Assembly (NCBI GenBank): GCA_937983065.1
Contig: CALKAL010000186.1
Span: 1-6,587, forward strand
Length of the DNA stretch: 6,587 nucleotides
From: an uncultured Bacillaceae bacterium
GTDB taxonomy: Bacteria; Bacillota; Bacilli; Bacillales; Alkalibacillaceae
Direction: 5' to 3'
Shown: one piece after another, positions 1 to 5,312 of the stretch
How positions within the stretch are numbered: position 1 is the first letter of the stretch
How the letters are laid out: every line of letters starts with the position of its first letter
Translations under genes and position numbers: made by a program
Notes under the pieces: model-generated
What the model was told of the DNA's origin: nothing
The model's input: the letters and a program-made list of their open reading frames with translations, nothing else
The model's database searches: none

Positions 1-42
1 GTATTTCGTTAAATAGACATAGTAGAAGAAAGGATTATGGCG

Positions 43-798
43 ATGGTTCAGCTTAAAGGTGATGAAAGAATCGATTATTTATTAGCGGATAAAAAAAGAA
101 AGATTATTCAAAGTCCAACCGTATTTGCCTTTTCCTTAGATGCGGTTTTACTTTCACGTTTTACATATTTACCGATACAACGAGGGAATGTCATCGATTT
201 ATGTACGGGCAATGGAGTCATCCCACTTTTTTTATCGAAACGTTCAAAGGCGAATATAATCGGAGTTGAAATTCAAGAAAGATTATACGATATGGCCGTT
301 AGAAATGTTGAACTGAACGATTTAACGGAGCAAATAGAGATCATCCACGGTGATTTAAAAGAGATGCCTAAAACATTAGGGTTTAATAAATTCGACGTCG
401 TCACATGTAATCCGCCATATTTCAAAACGGAATCAGAAGATAAACAAAATTTGAATGAACATTTAAAAATCGCACGTCATGAAATTTACTGTACGTTAGA
501 TGACGTATTAAAAGCGTGTAGTCAATTAGTAAGACCGGGTGGCAAAGTAGCGATTGTTCACCGGCCGATGCGTCTAAGTGAGATTTTTGCGGTGGCAAAA
601 CAATATCGATTAGAGCCAAAAAAAATTCAGTTCGTCTATCCGAAAGTCGGGAAAGAAGCGAATATCGTATTATTAGAATTTATGCGGGACGGAAAACCTG
701 AGTTAAAAGTACTCCCACCGATGATTGTTCATGATGAAAAAGGGAATTATACCGAAGAGATGGAAGAAATTTTATATGGTGAGAAATGGAGTAACTAA
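43..798 (+). CDS. yabB: tRNA1(Val) (adenine(37)-N6)-methyltransferase, YabB/TrmN6 family
   Basis: This is a class I SAM-dependent methyltransferase expected to add the N6-methyl group to A37 of tRNA(Val), in the cytosol. The sequence shows motif I (DLCTGNG, residues 52-58, SAM binding) and motif IV (NPPY, residues 123-126), the signature of N6-adenine methyltransferases. A GVEIQ segment (residues 74-78) fits the acidic SAM-ribose-binding strand. The length of 251 aa suits the family. Two in-frame ATGs lie 6 bases apart, at 37 and 43. The AAAGG ribosome binding site (29-33) is 3 nt from the first and 9 nt from the second, and the family N-terminus as I remember it begins MVxLxxDERxDYL, so 43 is preferred (starting at 37 gives 253 aa). 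No promoter is visible in the 42 bases upstream, so it is probably transcribed from outside the window. Its stop lies one base before the rsmI start, implying cotranscription and perhaps coupled translation. The family call is firm; the exact tRNA target comes from homology. Confidence 0.93.
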   Translation: MVQLKGDERIDYLLADKKRKIIQSPTVFAFSLDAVLLSRFTYLPIQRGNVIDLCTGNGVIPLFLSKRSKANIIGVEIQERLYDMAVRNVELNDLTEQIEIIHGDLKEMPKTLGFNKFDVVTCNPPYFKTESEDKQNLNEHLKIARHEIYCTLDDVLKACSQLVRPGGKVAIVHRPMRLSEIFAVAKQYRLEPKKIQFVYPKVGKEANIVLLEFMRDGKPELKVLPPMIVHDEKGNYTEEMEEILYGEKWSN

Positions 799-799
799 T

Positions 800-1684
800 A
801 TGGTTTATGTGCAAAAAAGCTTTCAGAACGAAGAAGCAAAACTATATATCGTCCCAACCCCGATTGGAAATTTAGATGATATGACGTTTCGAGCTGTCGA
901 GACGTTAAAAAAAGTCGATAAAATCGCTTGCGAAGATACGAGGCAGACGCAAAAATTGCTTAATCATTTTCAAATTCAAACCCCTGTCATAAGCTATCAT
1001 GAGCATAATAAATATGATCGAGAAGAATTCATTATATCGATGTTAAAGGAAGGTCAATCACTAGCTCTTGTTAGTGATGCAGGCATGCCGATGATATCTG
1101 ATCCTGGTTTTGAGTTAGTCCGGCGCTGTCGTGATGAGAGAATCGATGTTATAACACTCCCAGGGGCTAATGCTGCACTAACCGCATTAGTCGGTTCGGG
1201 ATTAAATACAGATTTATTCACATTTTTCGGCTTTTTACCGCGTAAAAAAAATGAGCAAATTCAAGTGTTAACTGAATTGAGCCAACATGAAGGAACACTC
1301 ATTTTTTACGAATCGCCATATCGGGTTAAAAAAACATTAACTGTCATGAAGGAAACGTATTCTGATGATCGTCAAGTCACTTTAGCGAGGGAATTAACGA
1401 AAAAATATGAAGAGTATATTCATGGGACGTTAAAGGACGTTATAAATTGGATTGAGTCAAATGATATCGAAATGCGCGGAGAATTTTGTATTATACTTGA
1501 AGGAAGGAAAGAGTTTACGTTATTAGAGGATGATTGGTGGATAGATAAAACAATTATTGAGCATGTCGATTATTATATCGAATCAGAACAATTATCGAAA
1601 AACGAAGCGATTAAAAAGGTAGCTAAAGATCGAAAAGTTGCAAAAAGAGAGATTTATCAAACGTATCACAGGCTGAGTCATTAA
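800..1684 (+). CDS. rsmI: 16S rRNA (cytidine(1402)-2'-O)-methyltransferase RsmI
   Basis: RsmI uses SAM to 2'-O-methylate C1402 of 16S rRNA in the decoding centre of the 30S subunit. The 294-residue product carries the tetrapyrrole-methylase-type (SPOUT-unrelated) fold signatures in order: VPTPIGNL (18-25), EDTR (45-48), the SAM-site loop SDAGMPMISDPG (92-103; the family usually has T where the first M of the MPM stretch follows AG), LPGANA (120-125), GFLPRK (144-149), YESPYR (170-175), ELTKKYEE (198-205) and RGEF (226-229). The C-terminal tail with SKNEAIKKVAKDRKVAKREIY matches the family's basic helical end. The ATG at 800 is chosen because GGAG at 788-791 sits 8 nt upstream and the protein then starts just ahead of the conserved first strand. 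The reading frame is open back to an ATG at 725, but that start would overlap yabB by 74 bases. The gene ends inside the base of a bidirectional terminator shared with abrB. Confidence 0.95.
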   Translation: MVYVQKSFQNEEAKLYIVPTPIGNLDDMTFRAVETLKKVDKIACEDTRQTQKLLNHFQIQTPVISYHEHNKYDREEFIISMLKEGQSLALVSDAGMPMISDPGFELVRRCRDERIDVITLPGANAALTALVGSGLNTDLFTFFGFLPRKKNEQIQVLTELSQHEGTLIFYESPYRVKKTLTVMKETYSDDRQVTLARELTKKYEEYIHGTLKDVINWIESNDIEMRGEFCIILEGRKEFTLLEDDWWIDKTIIEHVDYYIESEQLSKNEAIKKVAKDRKVAKREIYQTYHRLSH

Positions 1685-1721
1685 AAACGGCTACAGCAAA
1701 TGTGCTGTAGCCGTTTGTTTT
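1685..1721. terminator. Bidirectional intrinsic terminator between rsmI and abrB
   Basis: A perfect 13-bp inverted repeat, AAACGGCTACAGC (1685-1697) and GCTGTAGCCGTTT (1704-1716), encloses a 6-nt loop. On the + strand it is followed by GTTTTGTT. On the - strand it is followed by a run of T, because the left arm begins with AAA after the TTAA of the rsmI stop. It starts at the base after the rsmI stop and ends just before the abrB stop (1723), so it can end both convergent transcripts. Confidence 0.92.
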
Positions 1722-1722
1722 G

Positions 1723-2001
1723 TTAAATATCGAACTTTCTTTGGATTTCTTGGATTAAATGTTGGGCGCCTTCTTTACTTAAGACGATTTGACCGTCGCC
1801 TAAAACAGCGTTGTCATCAGAAATATCGCCTGTAATCTGGCAAGCCATGAATGGTTTATACTTTTTGAGTATAATTTTGTCGTCATCTACGTAGATTTCA
1901 AGAGCGTCTTTAACATTTATGTCTAGAGTTCGACGCAGCTCAATAGGAATAACGACTCTCCCCAATTCATCCACTTTTCTAACAATACCAGTAGATTTCA
2001 T
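1723..2001 (-). CDS. abrB: Transition-state regulator AbrB
   Basis: AbrB is a small tetrameric DNA-binding protein that represses many stationary-phase, biofilm, competence and antibiotic genes during exponential growth. It is itself repressed by Spo0A~P in Bacillus. The 92-residue product begins MKSTGIVRKVDELGRVVIP, the swapped-hairpin (SpoVT/AbrB-type) DNA-binding domain, spanning about residues 1-52. The arginines and lysine known to contact DNA are present (R8, K9, R15, R23, R24), as is Cys54. Residues 55-92 form the shorter C-terminal multimerisation region, ending in EGAQHLIQEIQRKF. The only family deviation I noticed is D27, where I recall Gly in B. subtilis. The start is preceded on the - strand by AGGAGAGG (2015-2008). 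The gene is monocistronic and lies against the direction of its neighbours, as in B. subtilis; it has its own promoter (2049-2077) and a shared terminator. Confidence 0.97.
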   Translation of the reverse strand: MKSTGIVRKVDELGRVVIPIELRRTLDINVKDALEIYVDDDKIILKKYKPFMACQITGDISDDNAVLGDGQIVLSKEGAQHLIQEIQRKFDI

Positions 2002-2027
2002 CCTTTTCCTCTCCTCTCGATCATTAA

Positions 2028-2034
2028 TTCGCTA
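2028..2034 (-). promoter_or_regulatory. Possible degenerate Spo0A box downstream of the abrB promoter
   Basis: The - strand reads TAGCGAA, one mismatch from the 0A-box consensus TGNCGAA. It lies at about +9 to +15 from the predicted abrB start point near 2042. A second, poorer match (TGATCGAG from 2023) follows 11 bases further on. In B. subtilis abrB the tandem 0A boxes also lie just downstream of the start point, so the position fits better than the sequence does. A single 7-mer with a mismatch can arise by chance. Confidence 0.35.
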
Positions 2035-2048
2035 TCTTAATCGATGTT

Positions 2049-2077
2049 AGCATACCATTGTTTAACTTTTCTGTCAA
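2049..2077 (-). promoter_or_regulatory. Sigma-A promoter of abrB
   Basis: Read on the - strand, a consensus -35 TTGACA (2077-2072) is followed after exactly 17 bases by TATGCT (2054-2049). The -10 is preceded by TGG, giving an extended TGnTATGCT -10. An A/T-rich stretch upstream of the -35 (2078-2105) could act as an UP element. The predicted start point is near 2042, giving a leader of about 40 nt that carries the AGGAGAGG ribosome binding site. Confidence 0.85.
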
Positions 2078-2170
2078 TTGCATATTTGTAAAAATGTCTA
2101 ATTTATTTTTCCATTTAAGAAATGAATGTTGCTCACTTTTCTATCGTGACATTCTAGTTTCACTTTCTAA

Positions 2171-2199
2171 TGGAAATAATAAAATTAAATCGTTACAAT
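2171..2199 (+). promoter_or_regulatory. Candidate sigma-A promoter of metG
   Basis: TGGAAA (2171-2176, 4 of 6 matches to TTGACA), a 17-base spacer, then TACAAT (2194-2199, 5 of 6 matches to TATAAT). The start point would be near 2206, leaving an 85-nt leader. It is the best match I found on the + strand between abrB and metG, but the region is so A/T-rich that chance matches are expected. Confidence 0.35.
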
Positions 2200-2221
2200 A
2201 GTACCTAGCATCTAATCATAG

Positions 2222-2263
2222 TTTAACAAATATTTGTAAAATAGAAAACATTAATTTGTTAAA
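2222..2263. repeat. Inverted repeats upstream of metG
   Basis: TTTAACAAAT (2222-2231) and its exact reverse complement ATTTGTTAAA (2254-2263) are separated by 22 bases. The left arm also belongs to a 12-bp perfect palindrome, ACAAATATTTGT (2226-2237). The element ends 15 bases before the metG AGGAGG (2278-2283). It could be an operator or a weak A/U-rich leader hairpin. There is no T tract suited to termination and no T-box signature. Confidence 0.55.
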
Positions 2264-2290
2264 AGATACATAAATTTAGGAGGTCATAGT

Positions 2291-4240
2291 ATGGCAATGA
2301 AAAAAAATACATTTTATATTACGACACCGATCTATTATCCGAGCGGAAATCTTCATATAGGACACGCTTATACGACGGTTGCTGGTGACGCCATGGCAAG
2401 ATATAAACGACTGCGCGGCTATGACGTGAGATATTTAACGGGAACGGATGAACACGGTCAAAAAATTCAACGGAAGGCTGAGGAGGAAGGTCTAACACCG
2501 AAGCAATACGTTGATGGCATCGTATCTGGCATTCAAGATTTATGGAAGAAGTTAGACATCTCCCATGACGATTTCATTCGTACGACGGAAGAACGGCATA
2601 AAAAAGTCGTTGCAAAAATATTTGATCAGCTCGTTTCGCAAGGTGATATTTATTTAGATGAATATGAAGGCTGGTACTGTACTCCTTGTGAATCTTTTTT
2701 CACGGATCGTCAATTAGTTGATGGGAACTGTCCAGATTGTGGTCGTCCTGTTGAAAAAGTTAAAGAAGAATCGTATTTCTTTAAAATGAGTAAATACGTT
2801 GATCAGCTCATTGCTTATTACGAGGAAAATCCAGAATTTATTCAGCCTGAGTCCCGTAAAAATGAAATGCTAAACAATTTTATTTTACCTGGTTTAGAAG
2901 ATTTAGCAGTTTCAAGAACTACCTTTGATTGGGGCATTAAAGTCCCTGGTGATCCGAAACATGTTATTTACGTTTGGATTGATGCTTTAACGAATTATAT
3001 TACGGCATTAGGTTATTTAAGTGATGATGATGAAAACTATCAAAAATATTGGCCAGCAGATGTTCATTTAGTCGGTAAAGAAATCGTTCGTTTCCATACG
3101 ATTTATTGGCCGATTATGCTAATGGCTTTAGATTTGCCATTACCGAAGAAAGTATTTGCTCACGGTTGGTTGTTAATGAAAGATGGAAAAATGTCTAAAT
3201 CGAAAGGTAACGTCGTCGATCCCGTTGATTTAATCGACCGTTACGGGCTTGATGCACTCCGTTACTATTTACTTCGCGAAGTTCCCTTTGGCTCTGACGG
3301 TGTATTTACGCCAGAAGCTTTTGTCGAGCGAATCAATTACGATTTGGCGAATGATTTAGGTAACTTGTTAAATCGAACTGTAGCGATGATCAATAAATAT
3401 TTTGACGGGGAAATTCCACCACTGCGTTTAAATGAAACGACAAGTGATCAAGACTTAGTTGAAAAAATCGCTCAGACGAAGAAATCCGTTGAAGAAGCGA
3501 TGGAATCGATGCAGTTTTCAGTCGCTTTATCTTCACTATGGCAATTTGTCGGTCGTGCTAATAAATATATCGATGAAAACGAGCCGTGGGTTTTAGCAAA
3601 AGACGAAGAGAAAAAAGAACGTTTAGGTAATGTGATGGCCCATTTAGCAGAATCGTTAAGGCAAATTGCGATTATGTTAAAACCGTTTTTAACGTCAACA
3701 CCAAATCGTATTTTCAAACAGCTCGGGATGAATGATCCAGCTTTACAAACGTGGGATAGTTTAGAACAGTTAACATTAGTACAGTCTGCCACTGTTGAAA
3801 AAGGTGAACCTATTTTCCCACGATTAGAAACTGAAATAGAGGTCCAAGCGATTAAAGAGATGATGGGGAAAAATTCAGCCGTTGAAGCGGAAGAGACAGA
3901 GGATGAGAATGAATCTGAAATAACGATTGAAGATTTCTTTAAGGTCGATTTACGTGTTGCTGAAATTATTTCCGCTGAGAAAGTAAAAAATGCGGATAAA
4001 TTGTTAAAGATTAAACTGAATGTCGGTAAAGAAACGCGCCAAGTTATTTCAGGAATTGCTGAACATTATGAAACGACGGAATTAATCGGGAAAAAAGTAG
4101 CGTTAGTAGCTAATTTAAAACCGGTGAAATTACGTGGTGAGTTATCGCAAGGCATGATTTTAGCAGGAGAAGATGATACAGGGAAATTAGCATTAGTGAC
4201 GATTGATCAAGACTTACCGAACGGAACGAAAATAAAGTAA
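2291..4240 (+). CDS. metG: Methionyl-tRNA synthetase
   Basis: This class I aminoacyl-tRNA synthetase charges tRNA(Met), including the initiator, with methionine using ATP, in the cytosol. The 649-residue protein shows the HIGH motif (LHIGH, 21-25), GTDEHG (51-56) and KMSKS (300-304), which define the Rossmann catalytic core. Inserted in the connective peptide is a zinc knuckle with all four cysteines (C130, C133, C147, C150; CTPC...CPDC). WIDALTNY (229-236) and the VHLVGKEIVRFH segment (258-269) are conserved core segments. Residues about 350-510 form the anticodon-binding helical domain. After an acidic linker (531-545), residues about 548-649 are a Trbp111-like OB-fold tRNA-binding domain (DLRVAEI, ending LPNGTKIK) that mediates dimerisation in this family. 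The start at 2291 has AGGAGG (2278-2283) 7 nt upstream; the next in-frame ATG, at 2297, would be too far. The gene is full length and is called metS in B. subtilis. Confidence 0.98.
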   Translation: MAMKKNTFYITTPIYYPSGNLHIGHAYTTVAGDAMARYKRLRGYDVRYLTGTDEHGQKIQRKAEEEGLTPKQYVDGIVSGIQDLWKKLDISHDDFIRTTEERHKKVVAKIFDQLVSQGDIYLDEYEGWYCTPCESFFTDRQLVDGNCPDCGRPVEKVKEESYFFKMSKYVDQLIAYYEENPEFIQPESRKNEMLNNFILPGLEDLAVSRTTFDWGIKVPGDPKHVIYVWIDALTNYITALGYLSDDDENYQKYWPADVHLVGKEIVRFHTIYWPIMLMALDLPLPKKVFAHGWLLMKDGKMSKSKGNVVDPVDLIDRYGLDALRYYLLREVPFGSDGVFTPEAFVERINYDLANDLGNLLNRTVAMINKYFDGEIPPLRLNETTSDQDLVEKIAQTKKSVEEAMESMQFSVALSSLWQFVGRANKYIDENEPWVLAKDEEKKERLGNVMAHLAESLRQIAIMLKPFLTSTPNRIFKQLGMNDPALQTWDSLEQLTLVQSATVEKGEPIFPRLETEIEVQAIKEMMGKNSAVEAEETEDENESEITIEDFFKVDLRVAEIISAEKVKNADKLLKIKLNVGKETRQVISGIAEHYETTELIGKKVALVANLKPVKLRGELSQGMILAGEDDTGKLALVTIDQDLPNGTKIK

Positions 4241-4250
4241 AAAGATTGAG

Positions 4251-4275
4251 AGGGAGCGTAAAATCGTTCCCTTTT
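4251..4275 (+). terminator. Hairpin between metG and yabD, probable weak terminator or attenuator
   Basis: AGGGAGCG (4251-4258) pairs with CGTTCCCT (4265-4272) across a 6-nt loop, giving 8 bp with one G-U wobble. It is followed by TTTTCCCTTT. The stem lies 10 bases after the metG stop and 13 bases before the yabD ribosome binding site. The interrupted T tract suggests partial termination, so yabD is probably read in part from the metG promoter. I see no separate promoter for yabD in this 60-base gap. Confidence 0.5.
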
Positions 4276-4300
4276 CCCTTTATAAAATGGAGGTATACAT

Positions 4301-5071
4301 ATGTTTTTTGATACGCACGTTCATTTAAATGCTGATCAATTTATGGATGACCGGGATGAAGTGATTGAACGCGCGAAAGAAGCGGGTGTCAATTATATGG
4401 TCGTCGTCGGCTTTGATCGAAAAACGATTCCTTTAGCACTTGAAATCGCCGAACAGTACGATTTTATTTATGCATCGGTTGGCTGGCACCCCGTTGATGC
4501 AATCGATATGACAGGGGAAGACTTAACATGGTTAGAAGAGTTAGCGAATCATCCTAAAGTCGTCGCTCTCGGTGAAATGGGATTAGACTATTATTGGGAT
4601 AAATCGCCTAAAGATGTGCAGGAAACTGTTTTCCGCAAACAAATTCGTCTTGCAAAAAAGGTTAACTTACCAATTATTATTCATAATCGTGAGGCTACAG
4701 AAGACATTATTCGAATTTTAGAGGATGAAGAAGCGCATGAAGTCGGCGGAATTATGCATTGCTTTAGTGATAAAGTCGAGTATGCGCATAAATGTTTGAG
4801 CTTAGGCTTTTATATTTCATTAGGTGGACCGGTGACGTTTAAAAATGCAAAGGATCCGAAAGTCGTTGCAAAAGAAGTTCCATTAGATCGGCTCTTAATC
4901 GAAACAGACTGTCCTTATTTAGCTCCTCACCCGTATCGCGGGAAACGTAACGAGCCAGCTCATGTTAAGCTCGTTGCGGAAAAAATTGCGGAAATTAAAG
5001 AAATTACCGTTGAAGAGCTCGCTAAACAAACGACTGAAAATGCTAAAAACTTGTTTTCAATATCATCATAA
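4301..5071 (+). CDS. yabD: TatD-family metal-dependent hydrolase
   Basis: This is a TIM-barrel amidohydrolase-type protein of the TatD/YcfH/YabD family. Studied members are two-metal-ion DNases (3'-5' exonuclease); D-aminoacyl-tRNA deacylase activity has also been attributed to the family. It is cytosolic. The metal ligands expected of the family are visible: H6 and H8 in DTHVHLN, E92 in GEMGLDYYW, H128 in IIIHNR, H153 in IMHCFS and D203 in ETDCPYLAP. GWHP (61-64) and PYRGKRNEP (211-219) are further family signatures. The length of 256 aa is typical. The ATG at 4301 has GGAGG (4289-4293) 7 nt upstream and places DTHVH at the N-terminus as expected. It sits 60 bases after metG, the conserved Firmicutes arrangement, probably as a metG-yabD operon. 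The natural substrate cannot be read from the sequence. Confidence 0.95.
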   Translation: MFFDTHVHLNADQFMDDRDEVIERAKEAGVNYMVVVGFDRKTIPLALEIAEQYDFIYASVGWHPVDAIDMTGEDLTWLEELANHPKVVALGEMGLDYYWDKSPKDVQETVFRKQIRLAKKVNLPIIIHNREATEDIIRILEDEEAHEVGGIMHCFSDKVEYAHKCLSLGFYISLGGPVTFKNAKDPKVVAKEVPLDRLLIETDCPYLAPHPYRGKRNEPAHVKLVAEKIAEIKEITVEELAKQTTENAKNLFSISS

Positions 5072-5072
5072 T

Positions 5073-5120
5073 GGCCATTTTTAACATTACTTTCATATTA
5101 AATTTATGTTACAAATGGCC
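5073..5120. repeat. Imperfect 15-bp inverted repeat downstream of yabD
   Basis: GGCCATTTTTAACAT (5073-5087) pairs with ATGTTACAAATGGCC (5106-5120), 14 of 15 bases, around an 18-nt A/T-rich loop. It begins two bases after the yabD stop. No T run follows, so it is a poor terminator by itself, but it could protect the 3' end or work with the next hairpin. Its right arm contains one TGTTAC copy of the motif repeated nearby. Confidence 0.55.
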
Positions 5121-5122
5121 AA

Positions 5123-5159
5123 GCTATGTTACAAAAATGTAACACATAAAGCCGTTTTT
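5123..5159 (+). terminator. Candidate intrinsic terminator of yabD
   Basis: TGTTACA (5127-5133) pairs with TGTAACA (5138-5144) across AAAA. After an internal loop, GC (5123-5124) can pair with GC (5151-5152), and GTTTTT follows at 5154-5159. A T run after a hairpin just past yabD suggests termination, but the stem is A/T-rich and interrupted. The same bases also match a WalR box, so the function is ambiguous. Confidence 0.35.
5127..5143 (+). promoter_or_regulatory. WalR-box-like motif upstream of yabE
   Basis: TGTTAC, five A bases, then TGTAAC fits the consensus for the essential cell-wall regulator WalR (YycF), TGTWAH-N5-TGTWAH, at every defined position. Extra half-sites occur at 5107-5112 (TGTTAC) and 5223-5228 (TGTAAC). 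The downstream gene encodes a 3D-domain wall protein, a class that includes the known WalR target yocH. Against it, the box lies about 115 bases upstream of the -35 of the visible yabE promoter, and the motif is also palindromic, so it may be only a hairpin. Confidence 0.45.
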
Positions 5160-5257
5160 CCTCTCGTACGTATAGAAATGAGTCATTTTGTCCAAGATGC
5201 AAGTAAATATTCGCATAATTCTTGTAACATTTCTCATTTTCGAATAGGCAAATGAAT

Positions 5258-5286
5258 TTGACTTATTTTTAATACGCGAATATAAT
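5258..5286 (+). promoter_or_regulatory. Sigma-A promoter of yabE
   Basis: TTGACT (5258-5263, 5 of 6), a 17-base spacer, and a perfect TATAAT (5281-5286). The predicted start point is near 5293, giving a leader of only about 20 nt that carries AGGGAGG (5298-5304) 8 nt before the ATG. yabE therefore looks independently and strongly transcribed rather than dependent on read-through from yabD. Confidence 0.85.
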
Positions 5287-5312
5287 CGAGTGCGTACAGG
5301 GAGGCGTATAGT

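Noticed and set aside
1..16. Possible last codons of an upstream gene (reading Y-F-V-K then TAG at 14-16), conceivably the end of yabA.
   Set aside because: Four codons cannot identify a gene, and other frames also hit stops nearby; only the known gene order suggests yabA.
422..619. Open frame on the - strand inside yabB.
   Set aside because: It is antisense to a clearly conserved gene, has no ribosome binding site or recognisable domain, and its sequence is the complement of methyltransferase motifs.
725..799. Longer N-terminus for RsmI starting at 725.
   Set aside because: It would overlap yabB by 74 bases and add residues the family lacks; the ATG at 800 has a well-spaced GGAG.
2206..2290. 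T-box or SAM riboswitch controlling metG.
   Set aside because: The leader is too short and A/T-rich, and lacks the conserved T-box antiterminator sequence, a terminator and any S-box core.
3472..3792. Open frame on the - strand inside metG.
   Set aside because: It lies antisense to the anticodon-binding domain, with low-complexity serine-rich translation and no family signature.
5223..5245. ECF-type (sigma-X/M/W) promoter using TGTAAC at 5223-5228 as its -35.
   Set aside because: The nearest CG-containing -10-like sequence begins after only 12 bases, too short for the usual 15-17 base spacer; the sigma-A promoter downstream explains yabE expression.
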